64,000 bases of DNA, from positions 76,551 through 140,550 of the forward strand of contig CAZXPY010000002.1 of assembly GCA_964643435.1 (NCBI GenBank), in the 5' to 3' direction. This stretch comes from CAZXPY01 sp964643435. Lineage in GTDB: Bacteria > Patescibacteriota > Microgenomatia > Woykebacterales > RBG-16-39-9b. Under the pieces are notes generated by a model. That model had not been told where the DNA came from. It did not search any database and saw only the letters and a program-made list of their open reading frames with translations. The translations under genes were made by a program, and so were the position numbers. Below, piece after piece: positions 48,018-56,364 of this stretch (the first letter of the stretch is position 1; each line of letters starts with the position of its first letter).

Positions 48018-48682
48018 GTCACTAATTTAGCGCTTATTATTAGACGCCGCAGTTGCGTTCCTGGGGGGTCACAGGTTTGTAGGGTAAGAATCGGCTCCTG
48101 GGAAGGATTAGTTAAATATTTAACGTCGTTAGCCTCGACTACACGTTTATCAAAGACAATATAATCAAATCTTTCGCCCCTGTAAAAAGTCGTTACCCGA
48201 TCCCCAGACTCGAGCTTGCGCAGTAGGAAAAAGACAGCGTTGTATTTTGGTACGTCCCAAAAATTTAAGGTTGAATGGGCAAAAATAAAAACATTATTAT
48301 TTTTCCCATCTTTTGTTCCGGGGACGGCTGTCCGGGCAGCGTGGGCGGCTCCTTGTTTTAAAGCCGCTATATAAGCTTTGAAACTACTGCTATCCACGTT
48401 TTCGACGACAGGAGCATTAACATCAATTTTTTCGATTACGATTGAAAAATCTTTATTTACTGGTTCAGCCTTTAAAGGAGGCAGCTGCGTTACTATTTCT
48501 CCAAAGGTTGTTTGGGGAGGAAGAGTTTCTTGTTTATTTTCCGCTTTTAAATGTCCCAGGCGATATTTCAATTCGGCTGTTAAAAATGGCCAAAAAGAAA
48601 GTACGGAAAAAACAATTCCCAGCGCAATAAGAGTATTAGCTAGGGTTCTTACTAAAATAAAAAGAAAAATCCTTTTTTTCAT
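48014..48682 (-). CDS. Sortase (class D/E-like)
   Basis: Membrane-anchored transpeptidase. N-terminal transmembrane helix (about 5-28), then the sortase barrel with catalytic His in VFIFAHSTLN, catalytic Cys in LTLQTCDPPG and Arg in TQLRRLII. The start is ATG 48682; the longer frame runs into the tRNA-Arg gene. About 222 residues. A substrate with a sorting signal is not seen in the window, but the giant gene at 59052 is cut before its C-terminus. Confidence 0.88.
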   Translation of the reverse strand: MKKRIFLFILVRTLANTLIALGIVFSVLSFWPFLTAELKYRLGHLKAENKQETLPPQTTFGEIVTQLPPLKAEPVNKDFSIVIEKIDVNAPVVENVDSSSFKAYIAALKQGAAHAARTAVPGTKDGKNNNVFIFAHSTLNFWDVPKYNAVFFLLRKLESGDRVTTFYRGERFDYIVFDKRVVEANDVKYLTNPSQEPILTLQTCDPPGTQLRRLIISAKLVT

Positions 48683-48685
48683 TAA

Positions 48686-48761
48686 TGGCGCCCCTGGAGG
48701 GAATCGAACCCCCAACATCGGACTTAGGACGTCCGCGTTCTATCCGTTGAACTACAGGGGC
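48686..48761 (-). tRNA. tRNA-Arg(CCT)
   Basis: Acceptor GCCCCTG/CAGGGGC, anticodon arm CGGAC-GTCCTAA-GTCCG, T-arm GGGGG-TTCGATT-CCCTC, G73 and encoded CCA. Confidence 0.94.
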
Positions 48762-48858
48762 CAGGAAATTGCATTTTACCACAAAAAGTCCTAGAATTGA
48801 ACGTGCTGGAGATTAGTTAGTCAGAAGAGAACCAAAAATTCGGAAATATCTGGGGTTT

Positions 48859-48933
48859 CGGGGATTGGCGCAGTGGTAGCGCGCTCGGTTCGGGACCGAG
48901 AGGTCGACAGTTCAAATCTGTCATCCCCGACCA
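48859..48933 (+). tRNA. tRNA-Pro(CGG)
   Basis: Acceptor CGGGGAT/ATCCCCG, anticodon arm CTCGG-TTCGGGA-CCGAG, T-arm GACAG-TTCAAAT-CTGTC, encoded CCA. Confidence 0.94.
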
Positions 48934-48936
48934 ACC

Positions 48937-49470
48937 TTAGTTTGGAAACCAGATTTTTTCTTCAAATTCGTAGGCTTGCGGTGAGGTTGTTGCGTGGACG
49001 ACATTGCGAATTGCTCTTTTTTCAGAATTCGCCTTCAAGGCGCTATCATTAGAAAAATCGCCCCGAATCGTCCCGCGATCTGCATTGAGCGGAATTGTAT
49101 CACCAACCAAGTTCCTTGTCTTGGTGATTGCGTCTTCGCCTTCTAAAAGCAGGGTAACAATCTCGCCTCTTGTCATGTATTCAATGTTCCATCTTCTGAT
49201 CATTTTGCCAATTAAAAAGGGGTCGTCCGTACCCAACTGCACAACCGGATCAAGACCTGCTTCTTCGTAAGACTTTAAGCTTTTATTCCCCATACCAACT
49301 AATTGTTCGTTCGTCTCTGGGTAAAGCCGCTCTATCTGCTCGCGACTGGCGCGAATTTTCTTAGTTTTAATAATTTTTAAACCTGTCCTTTCAATACGGG
49401 GAATTATTTCTTTTTCCAATCCCTTTTCAACTCCGTCTGGTTTGATAATCAAAATCGTTCTCTCTTTCAT
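48937..49470 (-). CDS. ndk: Nucleoside diphosphate kinase
   Basis: Balances NTP/dNTP pools. TILIIKPDGVEKGL at the N-terminus, LNADRGTIRGDF, and the phospho-histidine in RNVVHATTSPQAYEFE. At 177 residues it is longer than the usual 140; extra residues lie between the alpha helices before the TRNLVGDT loop. It overlaps the M16 gene by four bases. Confidence 0.93.
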   Translation of the reverse strand: MKERTILIIKPDGVEKGLEKEIIPRIERTGLKIIKTKKIRASREQIERLYPETNEQLVGMGNKSLKSYEEAGLDPVVQLGTDDPFLIGKMIRRWNIEYMTRGEIVTLLLEGEDAITKTRNLVGDTIPLNADRGTIRGDFSNDSALKANSEKRAIRNVVHATTSPQAYEFEEKIWFPN

Positions 49471-50732
49471 AGCTTAAAGATCCGCTCAAACTTATTTCTT
49501 TCTTTAAATGGACCAATCACCGCTAAATTTAGCTTATTATTAACGAATAAATCTTGGGAGAGTTTTTGCAAATCAGTTGCGCTTACTTTGTCAACTTCTT
49601 TAAAAATTTCTTCAGGAGTTCTTATTCTTTTTTCTAAGAGTTCCTGACTACCAAAATTCCAAGCAACGTTCCTAGTATCTTCTAACTCTAAAGTAATTCT
49701 TCCTTTGATGTACTGTTTTGCCTTATTTAACTCATTTTCTTCAATCTTAGAGCTAGAGATTTTAGCTAGTTCTTCCAAAATAACTTTTACGCAATCTTCT
49801 ATTCTAGCTAAATCAGCGCCAGCTTGAGCGACCAGCGTTCCGGTATCTTGGTAACTTTCAATTGAGGAATGAATGTAGTAGGCTAAACCGCGACGTTCAC
49901 GAACGTTGATAAATAAACGGGAAGACATTCCTCCGCCAAGAATAGCGTTAAGAACCCCTAATTTGAATCTATCAGGATGATCAAATCTAAAAGTGCGGGC
50001 TCCTAAACAAAGGTGAGCTTGGTCAGTTTTTTTATACTTAACATCAACTTTTGGTTTAGTTTGATTTTCTTTAACTTTTAAAAACTGGGGTACTTTTTCG
50101 GTCTTCATCTTTCCAAAATAATCTCTAACTAATTCAAGGGTTTCTTGCTTTTCTAAATTGCCCGCAATCGAAATAACAATATTATTTGGGCGATAATGTT
50201 TACCAAAATAATCTAAAAATTCACTTCTTTTTAATTTTCTGATTACCTCCTTATTACCAGAAATGTCCCATCCTAAAGGCTGGTCTCCCCAAACCAAGCT
50301 TTCGTAAACCTCGGAAACCTTTCTTTGCGGTGAATCCTCATACATATTTATTTCTTCAATTATTACTCCCCTTTCTTTTTCAATCTCAGCTACTTCAAAC
50401 TTGGAATTTTGGGTCATATCGGCTAGTACATCTAAAACTAACTTTAAGTGGCTACTGGAGGCCTTGATATAATAACCAGTGTTTTCTTTTGAGGTAAAAG
50501 CGTTAAACTCTCCACCGATTCCATCGACAATTGAAGAGATTTCGAAAGCATTCGGTCTCTTAACAGTGCCCTTAAAGGCCATATGTTCTAAAAAATGGGA
50601 TATACCGTTATTATTCTTATTTTCGTAACGGCTACCGGCGCCAACAAATACGATTGCGGTCGCGCTTTTTAATTGCGACAGCGGCGTTAAAACTACCCTT
50701 AAATTGTTACTCAATGTATACTTATGGTACAT
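49467..50732 (-). CDS. M16-family zinc peptidase
   Basis: 421 residues. The inverted zinc motif HFLEH (46-50), the downstream Glu region (EIEKERGVIIEEINMYEDSP) and the second homologous half (RRGLAYYIHSS). Processes peptides or proteins; cellular target unknown. No signal peptide. Between ndk and a phosphoesterase gene, all on one strand. Confidence 0.92.
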   Translation of the reverse strand: MYHKYTLSNNLRVVLTPLSQLKSATAIVFVGAGSRYENKNNNGISHFLEHMAFKGTVKRPNAFEISSIVDGIGGEFNAFTSKENTGYYIKASSSHLKLVLDVLADMTQNSKFEVAEIEKERGVIIEEINMYEDSPQRKVSEVYESLVWGDQPLGWDISGNKEVIRKLKRSEFLDYFGKHYRPNNIVISIAGNLEKQETLELVRDYFGKMKTEKVPQFLKVKENQTKPKVDVKYKKTDQAHLCLGARTFRFDHPDRFKLGVLNAILGGGMSSRLFINVRERRGLAYYIHSSIESYQDTGTLVAQAGADLARIEDCVKVILEELAKISSSKIEENELNKAKQYIKGRITLELEDTRNVAWNFGSQELLEKRIRTPEEIFKEVDKVSATDLQKLSQDLFVNNKLNLAVIGPFKERNKFERIFKL

Positions 50733-50737
50733 AATAA

Positions 50738-51526
50738 TTATTCTAAAACCACCTCTTCGATTTCAAATTCACCGGTTTGGTAAACTTTAAGGATATCAAA
50801 TCTTGGTGTTTGTAAGTTACGCTCTCTTGAAAGGGCGCCAACAGTGCGTATTGTAACATTTCCGCTGTTCTCCGTATAGGTTGACGAGAGGTGGTGATCG
50901 CCGCTAAACATTGCCAAAACCTTTTCTTTTTTAAAAAGTTCCAAGACAATCTCTGCCTCTTTCTCAACCTTTTCATTGAAACCCCCTTTTTCATAAATGG
51001 TCCTTGAATTGTAAGGATTGTAAAGAGGTAAATGTCCAAAAGCAAACCTAATTTTAGACTTATTTGTTTTCAATTGATTTTTTAACCAAGTTATTTGGGT
51101 ATCGGTAATCCCTTTTTCTATATTAGAAGTATCCATTAATATATACATAATATCATTTCCTTCGATTAATCGATAAGTTTTGCCAAATACTTTCTTAAAG
51201 TTAGCGTCGCCATTTTCCCACAAATCATGGTCGCCGGCAACTACATAATACTTGATTTTCCCCTCATCTAAAGTAGTTTTAGCAGCGCTCAATTCTTCGA
51301 TTGTTCCTACCTTTGTTAAATCTCCTAAATGAATAATTAAATCAACTTGTCTCTCTTTTGCTAATTGAATAGCTCTGGCTAGATTTTCATTATCGGAGTG
51401 TGAATCCGAAAGAACTGCCGTCTTGGCTAAAAGTCTTTTCTCTGGGCTTTTTTGATCAGTATTTTTCGTTAGAATAAAAATTAGGAGAAGCAATACCAGA
51501 GAGGTTGCGATTAGCTTCTTCATCAC
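50738..51526 (-). CDS. Membrane-anchored metallophosphoesterase
   Basis: 262 residues. N-terminal signal-anchor (about 4-20), then calcineurin-like motifs: LSDSHSDNENL, IHLGDLT, VAGDHDLW, FGHLPLYN and FSGDHHLS. Active site probably outside the membrane. Substrate unknown. Overlaps argS by four bases. Confidence 0.88.
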   Translation of the reverse strand: MMKKLIATSLVLLLLIFILTKNTDQKSPEKRLLAKTAVLSDSHSDNENLARAIQLAKERQVDLIIHLGDLTKVGTIEELSAAKTTLDEGKIKYYVVAGDHDLWENGDANFKKVFGKTYRLIEGNDIMYILMDTSNIEKGITDTQITWLKNQLKTNKSKIRFAFGHLPLYNPYNSRTIYEKGGFNEKVEKEAEIVLELFKKEKVLAMFSGDHHLSSTYTENSGNVTIRTVGALSRERNLQTPRFDILKVYQTGEFEIEEVVLE

Positions 51527-53124
51527 ATTTTAGAGGGGGCACTAACACCAAGAAGATTAAGGGAAGATCTCAAAATCGTTCCTACCGCGCTTGCCAGTTG
51601 TAAACGGGCCGTGCTCAAATCTTTATCAGCGGAAATGATTCGGTGTTGCTCGTAAAATTTGTGCCAATCTTTGGCTATATTTAAGCTGTAGTAACAAAGT
51701 TGATGAATCTGAAAATTCTTACTTACATCTTCAACTAATTCTGGAAAGGCGATTAGTTTCTTTATTAGACTAATTTCGGCCCTGTTATTAAGCAGATTTA
51801 CTTTTTGGGGATCTAATTTTGGCAAATTATCTCCAAATTCTTTTCTGGCAGCTGCCAAGACACTTTTAATCCGAGCATGAGCATACTGGACATAATAAAC
51901 TGGGTTCCTTTCCGATTTTTCTTTGGCTACCTTTAGATCAAAATCGATATGCGTATTCGGCTCGTTCATCAACATAAAAAATCTAAACGCATCTTTACCA
52001 ACTTCTTCTAAAACTTCGGAGGCGGTTACAAAATTTCCGGCTCTCTTTGACATTTTGACAGCCTCTCCACCTCTTTTTACTCTTACAAATTGGTAAAGAA
52101 TAAACTTTAATTTTGAAATATCATATCCAAAAGCGGCCATTGCCGCTTTGATTCTCGGAATATGGCCGTGGTGATTGCTTCCAAAAATATCAATAATCAG
52201 ATCGTAATTTGAATTAAATTTTTCCTGATGATAAGCAATATCATTAGCAAAATAAGTATAGTTACCGTCTTTTTTTACTAAAACTGACTCCTTATCTTTT
52301 AAAAATTCATCGTTTGGCGTGAACCAAGTAGCAGAGTCTTTTTCCTTAACAGAGCCTTTTTTCGCAAGTTGGGCAATGCTTTCTTTTGTTTTTCCCCCTT
52401 TGAAAAAATCGCTCTCCTTGTAAATTTGGTCGAATTTAATTCCAAGATCCAAACAGGTTTTAAGAATCTCCGCAAGGATAAGTTCCGTTCCTTTCTGTGC
52501 AGCCTCGGCAGGTGTTTTTACTGCGCCAATCTTTTCAGCAAGTTCCTTCATGTAAAGTCCTCGGTATTCACTATTTTCTTCTAATTTGTTTATCTTCGAA
52601 AAAAGGCTTTGACCAAACTTCTCCACTTGCCCACCAATATCATTATGGATATATTCCCTTAAAACTCTGTAGCCAACCAATTCCAAGACTCTCCCTAGAG
52701 AATCGCCAAGTGGTCCACCCCGAGCGTTGCCAATATGTAAAGGCCCAGTTGGGTTCCCACTAATAAACTCTACCCTCGTTTTTTTCCCAGAAGCAATTTT
52801 TGAAATACCGTAATTTTCCTTTTTGGAAATAATTTCTAAAATTTGGTACTGAAGAAATTCTCTTCTTAAGTAAAAATTTATAAAGCCCTTTTGTTCGACA
52901 TTAATTTTCTCTAAATAGTCATTTTTGAGGAAGTTAGCCTCGATTTTTTTAGCAATTTCAAGTGGTGATTGCTTATTGGCTTTTTGCGAAATCTCGAAAG
53001 CAACGTTGGTTGTGTAATCCCCAAATTTTTCTAAACGCGGTTTTGTAACTACTAGATTTTCGCTAAAAAAATTTAGTTTTTCTAAAGTCTTACCGAGATC
53101 AGAAATAATTTTCTCCCTAATCAT
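51523..53124 (-). CDS. argS: Arginyl-tRNA synthetase
   Basis: Class I synthetase. PTGPLHIGNARGGPLGDSLG (HIGH box), FGSNHHGHIPRIKAAM, KMSKRAGNFVT (KMSKS box) and the DALR anticodon-binding domain (YYSLNIAKDWHKFYEQHRI). ATG 53124 (MIREKIISDLGK) preferred over the longer TTG frame. 533 residues. Confidence 0.95.
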   Translation of the reverse strand: MIREKIISDLGKTLEKLNFFSENLVVTKPRLEKFGDYTTNVAFEISQKANKQSPLEIAKKIEANFLKNDYLEKINVEQKGFINFYLRREFLQYQILEIISKKENYGISKIASGKKTRVEFISGNPTGPLHIGNARGGPLGDSLGRVLELVGYRVLREYIHNDIGGQVEKFGQSLFSKINKLEENSEYRGLYMKELAEKIGAVKTPAEAAQKGTELILAEILKTCLDLGIKFDQIYKESDFFKGGKTKESIAQLAKKGSVKEKDSATWFTPNDEFLKDKESVLVKKDGNYTYFANDIAYHQEKFNSNYDLIIDIFGSNHHGHIPRIKAAMAAFGYDISKLKFILYQFVRVKRGGEAVKMSKRAGNFVTASEVLEEVGKDAFRFFMLMNEPNTHIDFDLKVAKEKSERNPVYYVQYAHARIKSVLAAARKEFGDNLPKLDPQKVNLLNNRAEISLIKKLIAFPELVEDVSKNFQIHQLCYYSLNIAKDWHKFYEQHRIISADKDLSTARLQLASAVGTILRSSLNLLGVSAPSKM

Positions 53125-53178
53125 AATATTACTTAAATATTTCAAACCTACCTATTGAAATAAGGCTTTCTAACTTTC

Positions 53179-54033
53179 TTACCTTTCCGATTTAGTATAC
53201 CAATCCCGACCATTACTTACAACTTCAACTGTTCCGTTCTTATCGGTACGGTAAACCTTAGAGCCAATGTCTTCGAGAAGCTTAATTGTTTCGGAAGCCG
53301 GGTGTCCGTAATTGTTTCTTTCTCCGACACTAATTATTGATACCTCTGGGCGGATTTCTTTTAAAAAGTTAGGCTCAAGGGCAGTTTTTGCGCCATGATG
53401 AGGCACTTTAAGAACCTCGATATCTTTTAAGTTGTTGTCAAAAGGTTGGGTTTCCTTACTAGCGTCTCCGGTTAAAAGGGCATCAAAATCTGCCAATGAT
53501 ACAATAAGTACTATTGAGGTATTATTTAGATCAGAATCGATTATTCCCTTTTTAGGGTGTAAAACTTTTATTCTTACCCCGTCACCAAAATCAATTAAAT
53601 CTCCTTCTTTTGGGTAACCAATCTTTATTTTAAGCTTCCCCAAAGTTTCAATCCATTCTTGATTATCAGCAGTTTCATTTTTCGCTCTCGTTAGCCAAAC
53701 CTGATCTACTTTATAGCGCTTTAAAACCTCGATAAGCCCCCGTAAATGATCGCTATGAGGATGGGTAAGAATTAGTAAATCAATTTTTCGGTCCCAAAAA
53801 GCTAAATCTTTGCCTAAATAGCTCAACACTTTGTTATCGGGTCCTCCATCAATTAGTATTTTATAGTTTGATATCGTTTTTATCATTATGCTATCGCCTT
53901 GACCAACATTATAAACTTTAACTGTTAGGTTATTTTCGGGTAGTTGAAAGACTCCTATCCAAACAAGAACCGCGCTGCTAACTAAAATACTGATAAAAAG
54001 TTGTTTGGTTTTCCTTAAAAATTTTGCCGCCAT
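53179..54033 (-). CDS. ComEC metallo-beta-lactamase-like part, as a separate gene
   Basis: 284 residues. N-terminal transmembrane helix (about 12-28) then VYNVGQGDSIMIKT, LTHPHSDHLRGL (HxHxDH), LTGDASKE and VPHHGAKTA. This equals the C-terminal domain of ComEC, which degrades or processes the non-transported DNA strand. It shares its first base with the stop of the ComEC channel gene upstream. Confidence 0.88.
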   Translation of the reverse strand: MAAKFLRKTKQLFISILVSSAVLVWIGVFQLPENNLTVKVYNVGQGDSIMIKTISNYKILIDGGPDNKVLSYLGKDLAFWDRKIDLLILTHPHSDHLRGLIEVLKRYKVDQVWLTRAKNETADNQEWIETLGKLKIKIGYPKEGDLIDFGDGVRIKVLHPKKGIIDSDLNNTSIVLIVSLADFDALLTGDASKETQPFDNNLKDIEVLKVPHHGAKTALEPNFLKEIRPEVSIISVGERNNYGHPASETIKLLEDIGSKVYRTDKNGTVEVVSNGRDWYTKSER

Positions 54034-55226
54034 TACTTATCTTTAAATTTAATAACTATCCAAAAAAGTAGAAGATAATAAACTATCACTAAAATAAGAC
54101 TACTACGACCAAATTCAAAACTAGTAAATGAGAGTTTTGAAAACGCTTGAACAACAAAAATAAAGTAGCTCAACAGCAACCAAATAAACCAAGAGATTAC
54201 CTGACCTGCCGGAAAAATTATTGAACCCACTAACAAAAAAACAAAGCCCAAGATAGTAATCGGGGGTATGACCCATAAGATCAAGGCATTTACGATCGGT
54301 GACAGCAGTGAAATTGTCCCAAAATTGTAGAAGATTAGCGGTGTAACAAAACTTTGGGCGGCGATTGTCGTAGCTAAATCTCCTTTTAAAAAATTAGTCT
54401 TTTCAAAGCGCGTCTCAAGTGGTTTAGAAAGCAAAATTATCCCTAAGGTAGCTAAGAAAGAAAGTCCAAAACTTAAATCGCTTATCCAGTTTGGCTGCCA
54501 AATAAGCATAGCGGCGCCAGTCAAAATTAGAATCCAAAGAGAATCTCTCTGTTTGCCTACTACCAAGGCGAAAAAAGCCAAGCCACCCATAATCGCTGCC
54601 CTAATAGCGGGCGGGTTTGCGCCGGTGAGTAAAACGTAAAAAACAATTGTTAGGAAAGTAAGAATAAGTACAAAACGCCGCTTTAGAAGACCAGCCAACG
54701 TGAGAACAAAACCGGCGACAACGGTAATATTAAAGCCACTAACCACGACAGTATGGATTGTGCCGGTTTTCTTCAAATCAGCCTCAAAATCCCGATCAAG
54801 TGAAGCTTTTCCCAAAAGAATACCCGCTAAAAGGGAGGCGTGGGGTTCTGGTAAAGATTGCGCCACCAAATCTAAAAAAAACTTTCTAACCTTAAAAATA
54901 TTATTTCCTAAACCTTTTTTTTCTTCGCTAATTTTAGTGATTTTGGGAAAATCCATTATTAGATCACTTTTTAACTCACCCTCTATTTCTAAGCGATCGC
55001 CGTAATTAAAGGTTGGATAAATATTCGTTCGTATGCGGATGTGTTGGATAGTAAAATAGGCGCTTTGGCCGATTATTTTTGGTTCCGAGAGGAGAGTAGC
55101 TTGAAATTTGATCGGGGCATTAGTTTTGGGAAGAGCTGGTTTTGTCATCTGCCATCTTAAAAACCAAATTCCTAACAGAAAAATGAAAACCCCCGCGTAT
55201 AAAACTAGTTGTTTATTGTTCATCAA
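54033..55226 (-). CDS. comEC: ComEC competence channel domain
   Basis: 397 residues. Two early helices, an OB-like domain (YGDRLEIEGELKSD), then the Competence domain with many helices (GTIHTVVVSGFNITVVAGFV, GANPPAIRAAIMGGLAF). Inner-membrane channel for transforming DNA. The usual C-terminal beta-lactamase domain is encoded by the next gene, so ComEC is split in two. Confidence 0.9.
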   Translation of the reverse strand: MMNNKQLVLYAGVFIFLLGIWFLRWQMTKPALPKTNAPIKFQATLLSEPKIIGQSAYFTIQHIRIRTNIYPTFNYGDRLEIEGELKSDLIMDFPKITKISEEKKGLGNNIFKVRKFFLDLVAQSLPEPHASLLAGILLGKASLDRDFEADLKKTGTIHTVVVSGFNITVVAGFVLTLAGLLKRRFVLILTFLTIVFYVLLTGANPPAIRAAIMGGLAFFALVVGKQRDSLWILILTGAAMLIWQPNWISDLSFGLSFLATLGIILLSKPLETRFEKTNFLKGDLATTIAAQSFVTPLIFYNFGTISLLSPIVNALILWVIPPITILGFVFLLVGSIIFPAGQVISWFIWLLLSYFIFVVQAFSKLSFTSFEFGRSSLILVIVYYLLLFWIVIKFKDK

Positions 55227-55229
55227 AAT

Positions 55230-55856
55230 CTAAAAAACACTGATCAGATTCTTAATCTTCTCAAAGGTTGAATTACCCACGATTTTACGGGTTTTTAATT
55301 CCTCAATAGTTTGGTAGGGACGGCCACTGATTATTTTTTGGGCAGTTACTTTCCCTATTCCTGGTAAAGAATCCAATTCTGATTCACTACCATTATTAAT
55401 ATTAATTAAATCAGAGGTTCCTAGCACTTGAAGATTTGAACTGCTAGTCTTTTCGAGCTCAATAATTGTCGGGATGTATATTTTCGCACCGTCCGTTAAA
55501 ACTTGGGCAAGATTAATATTTTTAGCAACCCAACTCTTATCGGCATTTTCGGCTAAGCCTCCAGCGGCATTTATTAAATCGCTTACTCTTGAATTCTCTT
55601 CCAAACGAAGAAGCCCCGGTTCGTTAACCGCACCTTGAATATCTACTTTTATTTTTGCACTCGTTTCTTGGGAAATAACAATTGGTTCTTTTCTGGAGAA
55701 CAAAGAAAGTTTAGAGGCGGCAAAACCCGCTCCAATTAAAATAAAGCCCAGCGAAGCTAAAATTAAGGCGAGAAAGTTTTGATTGACAAAATCATAAACC
55801 CGATCATTTTTTCTTTTCACCTGAAGAGTATAACCAGAAATCAACTGTCTTTGCAA
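55230..55856 (-). CDS. comEA: ComEA-like DNA receptor
   Basis: 208 residues. One transmembrane helix (about 28-48), an SLBB domain (VDIQGAVNEPGLLRLEENSR, KIYIPT) and a C-terminal helix-hairpin-helix pair (LDSLPGIGKVTAQKII) that binds double-stranded DNA outside the membrane. The start is uncertain: TTG 55856, or GTG 55820. Four bases before comEC. Confidence 0.9.
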   Translation of the reverse strand: MQRQLISGYTLQVKRKNDRVYDFVNQNFLALILASLGFILIGAGFAASKLSLFSRKEPIVISQETSAKIKVDIQGAVNEPGLLRLEENSRVSDLINAAGGLAENADKSWVAKNINLAQVLTDGAKIYIPTIIELEKTSSSNLQVLGTSDLININNGSESELDSLPGIGKVTAQKIISGRPYQTIEELKTRKIVGNSTFEKIKNLISVF

Positions 55857-55862
55857 GAAGAT

Positions 55863-56255
55863 TTAGGAAAGGTTTTTGATGTATCCGTTTAGCCACTTGT
55901 GGTAGAATTCGACTAATTTTTGCAAGCCTCGTTCTCTAAGTTCTTTATCAATTATCCCACCCCGGTGAGGATAACGGTGAAGCCTAAGATGGGGTGAAGA
56001 AAAGCCTTGCGAATAATGAACAAGTTCGTGGGCAATTGTATGATCAATTATTCTACTAGGAATATTTTTGCGGCGAAAGTTACCGTTTATTTTTATTATT
56101 GTGGAATTATCTTTTAAATTTAATCTTATCGATCCAAAACGGTAGGTTGCATCTCTTCCGAAAGAAATAAAAACAGGGTTTTTTGCTGGTACGTCAGAAA
56201 AATATTTATTCCAAATTTTGGTGAGTCTTTTTTCCAACCAATCTTCTGTGCGCAT
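55863..56255 (-). CDS. Small HExxH metallopeptidase-like protein
   Basis: 130 residues from MRTEDWLEKR. Zincin motif HELVHYSQG (His76, Glu77, His80) after a hydrophobic helix, with later His residues (SSPHLRLHRYPHRGG) that may be the third ligand. Resembles SprT/YgjP-like soluble zincins. Seven bases before comEA. Role unknown. Confidence 0.7.
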   Translation of the reverse strand: MRTEDWLEKRLTKIWNKYFSDVPAKNPVFISFGRDATYRFGSIRLNLKDNSTIIKINGNFRRKNIPSRIIDHTIAHELVHYSQGFSSPHLRLHRYPHRGGIIDKELRERGLQKLVEFYHKWLNGYIKNLS

Positions 56256-56266
56256 AAATTTACCCG

Positions 56267-56303
56267 CCAAGTCAAACTTGGCTGGGACGTTCGACGTCCC
56301 GCC
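56267..56303. repeat. 37-bp double-hairpin element, copy 2
   Basis: Hairpin A CCAAG-TCAAA-CTTGG (56267-56281), two bases, hairpin B GGGACGT-TCG-ACGTCCC (56284-56300). Compared with copy 1 (32636-32672), the stem change C-G to A-T in hairpin A is compensatory. Lies between leuS and the zincin gene. Another hairpin-rich stretch follows to 56344. Confidence 0.75.
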
Positions 56304-56364
56304 AAATACTCATTCGCTGTTCTGGCGAAGGCTAGGCAGAGCGGGTGCCCTCAAGTAATAAAAT

